In this document: one piece after another, positions 1-8,146 of the stretch
How positions within the stretch are numbered: the first letter of the stretch is position 1
Layout of the letters: the number at the start of each line of letters is the position of its first letter
From: Pelagibacterium sp. 26DY04
GTDB lineage: Bacteria; Pseudomonadota; Alphaproteobacteria; Rhizobiales; Devosiaceae
Length of the DNA: 64,000 nt
Direction of reading: 5' to 3'
NCBI RefSeq assembly: GCF_031202305.1
Contig: NZ_CP101731.1
Span: 2,294,001 to 2,358,000, forward strand
Position numbers and translations under genes: made by a program
Notes under the pieces: generated by a model
The model's database searches: none
The model's input: only the letters and a program-made list of their open reading frames with translations
What the model was told of the DNA's origin: nothing

Positions 1-32
1 CGGGAAAACCATCCAGCTTGCCTTTTTCCGTT

Positions 33-61
33 CCTTAGCTACCTAACTAATTTCTGTCAAT
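33..61 (-). promoter_or_regulatory. Leftward promoter with palindromic operator
   Basis: On the - strand TTGACA (61 to 56) is followed five bases later by an operator whose core, TTAGGTAGCTAA, occupies 46 to 35. The core recurs at 95-106, 2187-2198 and 5661-5672. The layout suggests a leftward gene outside the window, possibly the cluster's own regulator. The repeat is seen directly; the regulator is inferred. Confidence 0.45.
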
Positions 62-93
62 GCCTAGACTTCGCAACTGAGATGCACTAAACT

Positions 94-111
94 CTTAGCT
101 TCCTAACTTAA
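94..111. promoter_or_regulatory. Palindromic operator before the Rieske oxygenase
   Basis: The + strand core TTAGCTTCCTAA (95-106) is the reverse complement of TTAGGAAGCTAA and is identical to the site at 5661-5672. It starts exactly 60 bp after the first copy and ends about 16 bases before the preferred start codon of the oxygenase. Position and dyad symmetry fit a repressor site, for example of a MarR-type dimer. Confidence 0.5.
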
Positions 112-126
112 TGAGGGATGGAGACG

Positions 127-1407
127 ATGCTTACTCCCGAAGAAAACGATCTTTTGTGTCGGGTATCGAACAACGCCCCGATGGGACGCCTGATGCGCCA
201 GCACTGGACACCGGTCTGCCTTATCGAGGAGGTCGCCGAGCCGGATGGCACCCCGTTGCTGGTCGAGGCACTCGGGGAGAGGTACGTCGCCTTTCGCGAC
301 ACCAATGGCCGCGTGGGGCTTCTCGATGAGCTGTGTCCGCACCGGCGTGCCTCGCTCGTATTCGGACGCAATGAGGAGTGCGGTTTGCGCTGCCTCTATC
401 ACGGCTGGAAAATGGATGTGGACGGCAAGGTCATCGCCATGTCGTCGGAGCCGGAAGGCAGTCCCCTCCTCAACAAGGTGAGCCACCGCGCCTATCCCGT
501 CAAGGAATGGGGCGGATTCGTCTGGGCCTGGTTCGGCGACAAGGAAGATGTTCCTGAATTCGACCCGCCCGCCTTTGCTCCTACCGTGGATACGCCTTTG
601 GCAATCCTGAAGATTCGTGTTCCTGCGAACTGGGCGCAGATTCACGAAGGCCAGATCGACAGCGCGCATTCCTCGAGCCTGCACTCCTCCGACATGGTGC
701 CAGCCAGGGTCGAGGGGGCCGCAGCCGACGATAAATCTTGGTACCGTCCCTCGACGGACAAGTCGCCCCGCATGCAGACGCAGACGACGAGCTATGGGTT
801 TCATTACGCAGCGATCCGAAAGCCGATCAAGAATGCAGCCACGCATGACTACCTGCGCATCACCGAGTTCATTGCGCCATATTACTCGCTGATTCCGCCC
901 AACAGCTCCTACAATGTCGCCAGCGTCATCGTCCCTGTCGACGACGAGACCACGCATTTCCACTTCATCGCGTGGGGTGGCACGGCATGCCCCACCACCG
1001 AGGAGTGGCGCAAGTTCAACCATGCGGAGAAGGGAGTCGATCTGGACGAGAAATGGCGCTCGCGCCGCACGCTGGAGAACAACTTCCTCCAGGATCGCGA
1101 GCTGATGAAGCAGGGCAACTTCACCGGCGTTCTGGGCATTCCCAATCAGGACATCGTCATGTGGGTTTCCATGGGGCCGATCGTCGATCGCACCAACGAT
1201 ATCCTCGGGGCATCCGATCTCGCCATCGTCGAGTTCCGTCGTCTGATGGTCGATGCTGCGCGGAAGGTCGCCGAAGGCGGCAAGGCCATCGGCACTGAAG
1301 AGCCCCGGCTGCCGCATTCGCGGATCATGTCGCGCGAGGGCGTGTTCCCCAAAACGACTGATTGGCGCACTCTCGTCAATCATAATGAAATGGTCGCGGC
1401 CGAATAA
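127..1407 (+). CDS. Rieske non-heme iron oxygenase, alpha subunit (phthalate 4,5-dioxygenase-like)
   Basis: Predicted ring-hydroxylating or demethylating oxygenase acting on an aromatic acid, about 426 residues. The Rieske [2Fe-2S] ligands are visible as CPH (C70, H72) and CLYH (C89, H92). The catalytic-domain iron site follows the D-x2-H-x4-H pattern (D178, H181, H186). The N-terminus MLTPEENDLLCRV is typical of phthalate-dioxygenase-type alpha subunits. That and a GAGGG ribosome site nine bases upstream favour ATG 127; ATG 118 is the alternative. The gene stands alone behind a shared operator, with no ferredoxin-reductase or beta subunit in the window, so electrons must come from elsewhere. 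The substrate cannot be read from sequence. Confidence 0.9.
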   Translation: MLTPEENDLLCRVSNNAPMGRLMRQHWTPVCLIEEVAEPDGTPLLVEALGERYVAFRDTNGRVGLLDELCPHRRASLVFGRNEECGLRCLYHGWKMDVDGKVIAMSSEPEGSPLLNKVSHRAYPVKEWGGFVWAWFGDKEDVPEFDPPAFAPTVDTPLAILKIRVPANWAQIHEGQIDSAHSSSLHSSDMVPARVEGAAADDKSWYRPSTDKSPRMQTQTTSYGFHYAAIRKPIKNAATHDYLRITEFIAPYYSLIPPNSSYNVASVIVPVDDETTHFHFIAWGGTACPTTEEWRKFNHAEKGVDLDEKWRSRRTLENNFLQDRELMKQGNFTGVLGIPNQDIVMWVSMGPIVDRTNDILGASDLAIVEFRRLMVDAARKVAEGGKAIGTEEPRLPHSRIMSREGVFPKTTDWRTLVNHNEMVAAE

Positions 1408-1429
1408 GCCGCCCATCCCTGCCTCAAAA

Positions 1430-1460
1430 AGACCTTTCGGCCCGCGCGGCCGAAAGGTCT
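1430..1460 (-). terminator. Strong hairpin after the oxygenase gene
   Basis: A perfect 13-bp stem, AGACCTTTCGGCC with its complement, encloses a 5-base loop. The run AAAAA lies on the left, so the U-tract follows the hairpin on the - strand. As an intrinsic terminator it would best stop leftward transcripts; on the + strand it is a hairpin without a U-tract. Confidence 0.55.
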
Positions 1461-1762
1461 GCTGGCATGTCGCAGCCTTGCGATTTGTAACGACATATCT
1501 GCAAGCCGGCAGCTCTCCTCCCGCCACGACAGGAACGCAACCGCCCTTCCCGCCACATTTCTCGTTTCCTCGCGCACAGCCCGATGGAAGCGGACCGCTT
1601 CCCCTCACAATCCCGGTTCATGCGGAACCCCGGGCCGAAGTTAGGCAAAAGCGAAGGCCGCAGGAGCGAAAGATGGACGAGGCCGATTCTGCCAATCCAG
1701 AACAGCTCCATGAAGGCGATCGCCCAGAGTTCCCTTGCCTCGGAATTCGGCCAACGGGTGGC

Positions 1763-1795
1763 TTGACACATATAACTAAGTAAGCAAACTAATTA
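1763..1795 (+). promoter_or_regulatory. Possible promoter with degenerate operator
   Basis: TTGACA at 1763-1768 is followed by AACTAAGTAAGCAAACTAA, which loosely resembles the cluster operator. The arrangement (-35 hexamer then operator) matches that at 2179-2198. It sits in front of the decayed reading frame at 1860. The -10 hexamer is poor. Confidence 0.3.
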
Positions 1796-1859
1796 AATTG
1801 GCGCGAGGGGGGAACGCCGATCTGATCGTCACAGACCACTTCCGGAGGAGGGAAGTTCC

Positions 1860-2010
1860 ATGTTGAATTTCAATTAATCGACAGCGCGGCGCCGGTGGAA
1901 TGTCTTCACGGGCCTGCTGCTGGCAGCGTCCAGCCTGGTGCCTCTGGCCGCCACCGCCCAGGACCTGATCGAGTTCGATCAATGGCGACCGGGAGGTCGG
2001 GGCCTACAAT
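1860..2010 (+). pseudogene. Remnant of a secreted-protein gene (signal peptide only)
   Basis: A good ribosome site (CCGGAGGAGGG) precedes ATG 1860, but the sixth codon is TAA. In the same frame past the stop the translation is a clear signal peptide, with arginines, a leucine/alanine-rich core (GLLLAASSLVPLAATAQ) and a likely cleavage site after ATAQ. The mature start DLIEFDQW then dissolves into non-coding sequence after about 45 codons. It looks like the 5' end of a lost periplasmic protein, perhaps a second binding protein or hydrolase. The rest of 1408-2285 holds no supportable gene. Confidence 0.5.
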
Positions 2011-2055
2011 CGCACATGGGTTCCAGGCGAATAATGCGAGACGCCCCCTTCTCTC

Positions 2056-2080
2056 CTTGTCGGCTCCGGGAGCCGGCAAG
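2056..2080. terminator. GC-rich hairpin in the intergenic region
   Basis: CTTGTCGGCTCC pairs with GGAGCCGGCAAG (one G-T pair). No U-tract follows. It could be a remnant terminator of the decayed gene upstream. Confidence 0.25.
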
Positions 2081-2178
2081 GACTGTGTCGAGACCCATGA
2101 GTCTTGGCTGCGTTGGCCTTATACACCCCCCCGGGGCGCATCACGGCCGGACCGCGGCGGATTTTGAAACCATCGCGC

Positions 2179-2198
2179 TTGACTGCTTAGGAAACTAA
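2179..2198 (+). promoter_or_regulatory. -35 hexamer plus operator before the TRAP operon
   Basis: TTGACT (2179-2184) is followed two bases later by TTAGGAAACTAA (2187-2198), one base different from the sites at 95 and 5661. The operator lies in the promoter spacer, where a bound repressor would block polymerase. It probably controls the TAXI/TRAP genes that start at 2286. Confidence 0.45.
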
Positions 2199-2285
2199 CC
2201 ATAACGTTGATCCTGCCGGCCGCGGAGCGGAGCTATCCGGCAGCGAGATTTCTGCAAAAGCTCAGATTTCCAATGGGAGGAACAG

Positions 2286-3281
2286 ATGCCATTATCGCGA
2301 ATTACCCTGACCGGACTATCCCTCGCCTTTATCGTGGCGCCGGTGCTGCCGGCGACTGCGCAGTCGCTCAATCTCACACTCGCGGGCGCCAGCCCCGGAG
2401 GACTTTGGACGCTTCTTGGCGCGGGTCTAGATGCCGTCGTGAAGGCAAACGATCCAAACTCGACGATTACCTACCAGACTACCGGCGGCGGATTTGCCAA
2501 TGCCGCAATGATCAGCGAAGGAAGGGCCGAAATCGGACTTATCCACGACGCCGAGCTTGCTATCGCGGCACAGGGTGGCGAGCCCTTCAGTGCGCCGATC
2601 GAAAATCTACGCACGATCGGCTACCTTTACGACTGGGCACCCATGCAGTTCGTCACGACGCGCAGCTTTGCCGAAGAGCATGAAGTCGATTCCGTGGACG
2701 ATTTTGCTGCCGCGCAGGTTCCGGTGCGTATGACAGTAAACAGAGCCGGCAATATCACCGGCCAGATTGCGTCTGCCATCATGGCGGCGGCGGGCGCCGA
2801 CGACGAAGCGATCGCCCAATGGGGCGGAGCAGTCGTTCAGGCCGGTTCGTCCGAGCAGGCCGGCCTGCTCCAGAACGGTCGTGTCGATCTCTACGCGAAC
2901 GGTGTTTTCGTCGGTCACAGCTCCATCCGGGAAATCGAGAACGCACTCGACATCAAACTGCTGAGCATTCCGGCCGATGTCAGGGCGCAGATCGCCGAGG
3001 AATTCTCGATCGCCGAGTTCACGATTCCCGCCGATTCCTATGAGAACCAGCCCGAAGCCATCGAGACCCTGGCTCTGGGTGCCGTTCTGATCGCCAGCGC
3101 GGAGATGAGCGAGGAAGATGCCTACACGCTGACCAAGGCGCTGATCGACAATCTCGACTCAATACGCTCGGTCCATCCGGCAATGGCCGACCTGGACACC
3201 ACGCTGCTCACTCGGGAGACCGCAGTGCCGCACCACGATGGCGCCCTGCGGGCATACCAGGAAGCGGGCCTGATCGAATAG
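2286..3281 (+). CDS. TAXI-family TRAP transporter substrate-binding protein
   Basis: Periplasmic solute receptor of a TRAP transporter, 331 residues, normal for the TAXI (TRAP-associated extracytoplasmic immunogenic) family. The N-terminus is a signal peptide with a hydrophobic core at about residues 5-25 and a likely cut after ATAQ. The mature part begins LNLTLAGASPGGLW and carries the family's TTGGGFANAAMI region, which lines the ligand cleft. ATG 2286 has GGGAGG at ideal spacing. The fused permease starts 36 bp downstream, so the two form one uptake system. TAXI receptors commonly bind carboxylates, which fits import of an organic or aromatic acid for the neighbouring oxygenase; the ligand itself is inferred. 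Confidence 0.92.
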   Translation: MPLSRITLTGLSLAFIVAPVLPATAQSLNLTLAGASPGGLWTLLGAGLDAVVKANDPNSTITYQTTGGGFANAAMISEGRAEIGLIHDAELAIAAQGGEPFSAPIENLRTIGYLYDWAPMQFVTTRSFAEEHEVDSVDDFAAAQVPVRMTVNRAGNITGQIASAIMAAAGADDEAIAQWGGAVVQAGSSEQAGLLQNGRVDLYANGVFVGHSSIREIENALDIKLLSIPADVRAQIAEEFSIAEFTIPADSYENQPEAIETLALGAVLIASAEMSEEDAYTLTKALIDNLDSIRSVHPAMADLDTTLLTRETAVPHHDGALRAYQEAGLIE

Positions 3282-3316
3282 TTTCCGTTTCCAAGAACAA
3301 CCGGAGGAGTGGGTAA

Positions 3317-5224
3317 ATGGCCTTGGCCAAACTCGTCGGAACCGGCCGCCGTCGATCTTTCGACGGCGTGCCGCGTCAAACCTTGACCGTTGCTGCCGCG
3401 ATTTTTGCCGTCGGCGTTGTATATGCCAACATCTTTGCGCTGCCCGATGCGCTGCTGATCGGCATTCTGTTCGTCTGCGGCATTTATGCCCTGCTGTTTT
3501 TGACGGTCGGTCCGACCTCGACATCAACGGACCGGATCGGCATTGCCGATTGGGTCCTGAGCGGTGCGAGCGTCGCGTGCGGCATCTACTTCTTTACGAT
3601 CAGGGCTGACCTGGCCAATCATATCACGCTCCTCCGGCCACTGCCCGGCGACCAGCTCTTCTTCGGCACGCTCCTGCTTGCCCTGACCATCGAGGCGGCC
3701 AGGCGGACAACCGGCATCGGGCTTACGATCGTCCTGCTCATTTTCCTTGCCTACAACCTTTGGGGACACCTGATCCCGCCCCCGCTCGGCCATGGGTTCA
3801 TCGACTTCGGTTCCTTTGTCGACGTTCTGATGTACACCACCGACGGCGTATTCGGCGTACCCATCCAGGTGGCAGCCAGCTACGTCTTCTTGTTCGTGAT
3901 GTTCGGTTCGGTCCTGTCTCATGCGGGAGGCGCCGAATTCATGTTCCAGCTCGCAGCGGCGCTCACGGGCCGCTCGCCCGGAGGCCCGGCCAAGATCGCC
4001 GTCATATCGTCCGGCATGTACGGAATGATCTCGGGCAGTCCGACTTCGGATGTGGCGACCACGGGATCCATCACCATTCCGATCATGAAGCGGCTCGGAT
4101 ACTCCCCGCGTTTCGCGGGCGCTGTCGAGGTCGCGGCCTCGACGGGTGGAGCCGCCATGCCGCCCGTCATGGGATCGGCCGCATTCATCCTGGCCGAGTA
4201 TACCGGCATCGATTATCGGAACGTCGTGCTCGCGGCGCTGATTCCGGCGATCCTTTATTATATCGGCGTCTATTTGCAGGTGCATTTCCGTGCCGTTCGC
4301 CAGGGACTGCAAGGCGTCAAGGACGTCGACCCGGTGCAGGAGACCCTGAAGACGGGATGGGTGTTCGTCATACCGCTCGTGGTGATCACCGTAGCCCTGC
4401 TGATGGGCTATACGCCCACCTACGTCGCCGTTTACGGCACGGTTGCCCTGGTTGTCGCGTCCCTGCTGACCAAGCGGACCCGGATGACGCCGCGCAAGAT
4501 GCTGGAGGGGCTGGGCGAGGCGACCATCCGCATGTTGCCGGTGGCCGGCGCCTGCGCCGCAGCGGGATTGATCATTGGCGGGCTGACGATGACCGGCCTT
4601 GCCCTCAAGACGTCGAGCCTTGTCCTGATGCTGTCGGGTTCGGGCCCCTTCGTCGTCCTGTTGCTCGCCGCCGGCATCGCGATTCTTCTGGGACTGGGGA
4701 TGCCCACGCCCAGCGCCTATATTCTTGCGGCCGTGCTCGTCGGTCCGGCGTTCACGGTCGTCGGGCTGCCCCTGCTGGCCTCCAACATGTTCCTGCTCTA
4801 CTTCGCCCTGCTCTCCGCCCTGACGCCGCCTATCGCGGTGGCAGCATACACCGCATCCGCAATCGCGGATGAAGACCCAATGAAGATTGCCGTCACGTCG
4901 GTGAAGCTGGCCGCCATCGGGTTCATTCTCCCGTTCTTCTTCGTATGGAACGAAGCCTTGCTGGCCCAGGGCAGTGCCTTGGAAATCGGTGTTGCCGCGT
5001 TGGGCGGCATCGTGGCCACGACTCTTCTGGCGCTTGCTCTGGAAGTCGAATTGAAGCCAATTGTGCGGGTGGTGATTCTGGCGGCCGCTGCGGCGGCGCT
5101 CTCTCCCTACCTTTTCCTTTCCATACCGGTGACCGTTCTCGCGATCGCGCTGGGCATATGGCGACGGACAGGGAAACTGGCCACAGATCCCGCGCACCAG
5201 GAGCGCACGATTTCACAACGCTAA
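3317..5224 (+). CDS. TRAP transporter fused permease (DctQ-DctM type)
   Basis: Inner-membrane permease of the TAXI/TRAP system, 635 residues, combining the small 4-TM and large 12-TM subunits in one chain as is usual for TAXI systems. Hydrophobic segments run almost throughout; the conserved permease stretches around SGSPTSDVATTGSITIP and GMPTPSAYILAAVLVGP are evident. It uses an ion gradient to move the solute delivered by the binding protein encoded just upstream. CCGGAGGAGTGGG precedes ATG 3317. The chain ends in a short polar tail. The 5225-5722 stretch downstream has no gene: it is AT-rich toward its right end and carries the promoter and operator of the next gene. Confidence 0.93.
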   Translation: MALAKLVGTGRRRSFDGVPRQTLTVAAAIFAVGVVYANIFALPDALLIGILFVCGIYALLFLTVGPTSTSTDRIGIADWVLSGASVACGIYFFTIRADLANHITLLRPLPGDQLFFGTLLLALTIEAARRTTGIGLTIVLLIFLAYNLWGHLIPPPLGHGFIDFGSFVDVLMYTTDGVFGVPIQVAASYVFLFVMFGSVLSHAGGAEFMFQLAAALTGRSPGGPAKIAVISSGMYGMISGSPTSDVATTGSITIPIMKRLGYSPRFAGAVEVAASTGGAAMPPVMGSAAFILAEYTGIDYRNVVLAALIPAILYYIGVYLQVHFRAVRQGLQGVKDVDPVQETLKTGWVFVIPLVVITVALLMGYTPTYVAVYGTVALVVASLLTKRTRMTPRKMLEGLGEATIRMLPVAGACAAAGLIIGGLTMTGLALKTSSLVLMLSGSGPFVVLLLAAGIAILLGLGMPTPSAYILAAVLVGPAFTVVGLPLLASNMFLLYFALLSALTPPIAVAAYTASAIADEDPMKIAVTSVKLAAIGFILPFFFVWNEALLAQGSALEIGVAALGGIVATTLLALALEVELKPIVRVVILAAAAAALSPYLFLSIPVTVLAIALGIWRRTGKLATDPAHQERTISQR

Positions 5225-5624
5225 GGTCCGCAGCGGAAGGATTGCGCATTGGCGAGGCCGTATTTCGGGAGACCCCGTTGCGGCCTCCGCTCCCGTTCCA
5301 CCAGGGGACGCATTGGGACGAGGCGTTCCCCGGACAGTTTGGCATCATCGCCTCGCCCTCGAAGCCCAGTATGCACGGACCGCTGAATGATGGATCGGAA
5401 AAAGCTATAACGACGCCTGTTTTAGGCTTCGATTATTGACACCCAACAACCGGGGATATCAAGGCAACCCTGGCCCCGCCATCGCATGACACGGCATGCA
5501 ATCTGGAAAAGAGGATGTAATTCTCTCATCCGGAACCATATATTTTTGCAAAATACTATGAAGATTCCTACATATATTTATACACGAACTCCCCCCATTC
5601 AAAAATACAGAACGAGAACTGTCA

Positions 5625-5672
5625 TTGACAGACTATCTTTTGAAAAGTAGTCTTGATTTGTTAGGAAGCTAA
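5625..5672 (+). promoter_or_regulatory. Promoter and operator before the secreted hydrolase
   Basis: TTGACA at 5625-5630 is followed by a weak -10 near 5648 (TAGTCT) and then by TTAGGAAGCTAA at 5661-5672. The latter is an exact copy (inverted) of the core at 95-106. The site would overlap the transcription start, a repressor-like position. Confidence 0.45.
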
Positions 5673-5722
5673 ACGTTTTACCCCTCCGGCGGGGCGTTTG
5701 GCTCGTTCAGGAGGAAGATAAG

Positions 5723-7141
5723 GTGACCTTTGACACGCTTGAGAAGAGCTATCGCAAATATCTGAAGAGCGGCACCGCGGCGTTCGCGTTGCTGGCAATG
5801 CTTGCCGCCAGTCCAGTGGCGCAAGCACAGAAAATCGAAGAGATAAGCGGCACCCTGCCCGACGGCACGGCCTGGCTGATCAGCGTGCCCACCGACTGGA
5901 ACGGCGTGCTCCTGCGCGATCTCGACTATGCGGCGAATTCGCAGACGGAGCGCTTTACGGATCTGCTGAGCAGAGGTTATGCCTTCGCGGGTCTGGCGCG
6001 CCATCCCATGCGCCCGTGGCAGTATGATCCGCAGCGGGAAATACATAACCTCGAAGCCGTTCAAACGATTTTCGAGGAGCAGTACGATCCCGAGTGGGTG
6101 CTGGCGTTCGGCTGCTCAGGAGCCGGATTCGTCAGTCTCGCCGCCGCCGAGGATTTCTCCGATCGCATAGACGGTGCGGTCGTTCTGTCGGCGCATATAC
6201 CGGTGTGGATCATGAACAGCTACCTCGATGGCTGGTTTGCCATGCAGACGCTCCTCGCGGACGCGTATGAGGAAGCCGGCCTGGGCTCCGCGAGCGACCT
6301 TCGCATCGTCAACATGCCGAACGGCGCCGGCTCCGACGGCAGGACGATCGGCGACATCCAGGCCTCATGGCGCAGCGCGGTGGAGACATTGGGAGAGACT
6401 CCCGAGGGACGGGCGCGCCTCGCCCTTGCCTTCGCGATCGGCCAATGGTCCCCCTGGGAGGCTGCGGATCAGCCGTTCCCCGATCCGCTCACCTCCGAAG
6501 CACTGTCCGATCAACTGGTGCCTTCGGCATTGCGGCTTACCGGCACCGTCGGCGGCCAATCGCGCGTGATGTTCGAGAATGCCGCCTCGGGCCAGCAGCT
6601 TTCAGGCAATGAGGGCATCGATTACGCAGCCTTCTACGATACGGCATCGCCGATCATGAAGGAGCTTGTCGAACATCTTTATGCCGAGGCGGGCCTCGAT
6701 ATCGGCGAGGACATCGAGCGCATCAATTCCGCGCCCCGCATCGCAGCGTCCGACTATGCGCTCGATTACTGGAGCCAGCCCGGAAGAACAGCGGACGGGG
6801 ACCTGCAGGTGCCTACGATCCGCGTGCACAGCCTGGGCGACAACTCGATTCCCTATAGCCTGATGCAGGGCTATCAAGCGCTCGTGGAAGAGAAGGGCAC
6901 GACCGATCTCTACCGTCAGTCGCTGCTCAAGTTCACCGACCATTGCGGCTTCGAGGCGTCCGAAACCACCGCTCTTGTCGAGGTCATGATGGAGCGGCTG
7001 GAAACGGGCGAGTGGCCGGACACGTCGCCGGAGGCCCTGAATGCCGTCGCTGCCGAGCTCGATCTTGGCGAAGCCCGCTTCATGGAGGAAGACGGGTGGC
7101 GCGTTGAAGAGTACAATCGTACCTGGATAGCTGGAGAATAA
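5723..7141 (+). CDS. Secreted alpha/beta-hydrolase-fold protein
   Basis: Predicted periplasmic or secreted esterase/hydrolase of 472 residues. A hydrophobic segment at about residues 18-36 ending AQAQ is a signal peptide. The nucleophile elbow appears as FGCSGAGF near residue 133 (S in GCSGAG, a variant of GxSxG). A candidate acid lies in HSLGDNSIP and the catalytic His in FTDHCGF, in the usual C-terminal order. GTG 5723 is chosen because GGAGGAAG sits ideally upstream. The gene has its own copy of the cluster operator. An external esterase next to a TRAP importer and an oxygenase suggests release of an acid from an ester before uptake, but no substrate is identifiable. Confidence 0.75.
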   Translation: MTFDTLEKSYRKYLKSGTAAFALLAMLAASPVAQAQKIEEISGTLPDGTAWLISVPTDWNGVLLRDLDYAANSQTERFTDLLSRGYAFAGLARHPMRPWQYDPQREIHNLEAVQTIFEEQYDPEWVLAFGCSGAGFVSLAAAEDFSDRIDGAVVLSAHIPVWIMNSYLDGWFAMQTLLADAYEEAGLGSASDLRIVNMPNGAGSDGRTIGDIQASWRSAVETLGETPEGRARLALAFAIGQWSPWEAADQPFPDPLTSEALSDQLVPSALRLTGTVGGQSRVMFENAASGQQLSGNEGIDYAAFYDTASPIMKELVEHLYAEAGLDIGEDIERINSAPRIAASDYALDYWSQPGRTADGDLQVPTIRVHSLGDNSIPYSLMQGYQALVEEKGTTDLYRQSLLKFTDHCGFEASETTALVEVMMERLETGEWPDTSPEALNAVAAELDLGEARFMEEDGWRVEEYNRTWIAGE

Positions 7142-7154
7142 GCCTCCGGAGAAC

Positions 7155-7177
7155 GATGCGGGGCATTTCCCCGCATC
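7155..7177 (+). terminator. Intrinsic terminator after the hydrolase
   Basis: GATGCGGGG pairs with CCCCGCATC across the loop CATTT, 14 bp after the stop codon. Only a short T-containing stretch follows. It separates the + strand gene from the convergent - strand operon. Confidence 0.55.
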
Positions 7178-7229
7178 CATTTCCCCACGGCGCGATTTAT
7201 CGATATTCGCGCCGTAGACGCCACGGGCC

Positions 7230-8146
7230 TCAATCGACCCGGCTGATCAGCATTCCTTTTTCCAGCGGCTTCACGCTTGTCTGCCCCGGAACGAACGCCG
7301 CGGTTTTGTGGGGGCTGCTGCCGTCGACCCCGAACCGTGCGCGCCCCAGCCCCTCAATTTCGATCTCGAGGCTGTCTCCCACGTTTATGGGCTTGAGCCC
7401 TTCATGGTTGGTGCCGGTCGTGACGAGGTCCCCGGCGTGAAGCGTGGTGAACCGGGAGAGCCATTCGATCTGCTCGGGGATTCGATTTGCCATGGTATTC
7501 GTCGAGAAATCCTGGGCGATCACGCCGTTCAGCCACGAGCGCACCCGAAGCTCGTGCGGGTCGTGAATTTCGTCAGCGGTCGTGATCCAGGGTCCGCACA
7601 GCGCAAATCCGCGCTGACCCTTGGGGATGAACTGTCCCCTGCGATGCAATCCTCGCGCCGAGATGTCGAAGAACGGAACGAATCCGAAAACCTTGCCCAT
7701 TGCATCTCCGGCAGAGACATCCTGGACCTCGCTGCCGATAACGAAGGCAAGCTCCGCTTCAGCGTGGAAGACCACGACGTCGTCAATGTCCGGCAATGTG
7801 GTCCTTCCACCCGACCCAACCAGATCGTTGCTCTTGTGGAAGAACTCGTTCGGCAGGCGGTCCTTCGTGAACCCGAGAATGTCACGTAGTTCGCGAACGC
7901 CGAGAGACCTTTCGAGGGGTGATGAAGCGGCGCAAGAAGTTTCACGTCGGAAAGGGTCTGGCCGGGCGCCCTGGCGAGCAGATTCTCGATTTCCGGTTTC
8001 AGCTCCTGAAAATTCGCGATCAGGAAGTCGAGAGCGCCCTGCGGACCGCGGACGCTGCGCATGGGGACGAGATCGCTGACATCGACCACTTCCGCTTTTG
8101 CATTGAGCACACCGATCTGATCGTCGTTGAACCTGAGAATCTTCAT
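7230..8146 (-). pseudogene. Fumarylacetoacetate hydrolase family protein, frameshifted
   Basis: FAH-fold enzymes hydrolyse or isomerise C-C bonds in ring-cleavage products of aromatic catabolism. Two adjoining - strand frames encode one protein. The N-terminal part (MKILRFNDDQIG to SAFANY) runs in one frame from 8146. The catalytic part resumes in another frame as DILGFTKDRLPNEFF and contains the metal-binding HAEAELAF and the C-terminal TTGTNHEG loop. The switch needs one missing base near 7883-7888, so the gene is probably inactive unless this is a sequencing error. Its ATG overlaps the stop of the upstream MFS gene, showing an operon with translational coupling. Without the shift it would be about 305 residues, normal for the family. 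Confidence 0.8.

Noticed and set aside
103..1608. Long - strand open frame opposite the Rieske oxygenase
   Set aside because: The + strand carries the Rieske and iron-site motifs; the - strand frame is a GC-rich shadow.
3524..5197. 557-codon - strand open frame opposite the TRAP permease
   Set aside because: Composition is extreme (R/D/H/Q-rich) as expected for the complement of a hydrophobic protein; no family and no ribosome site.
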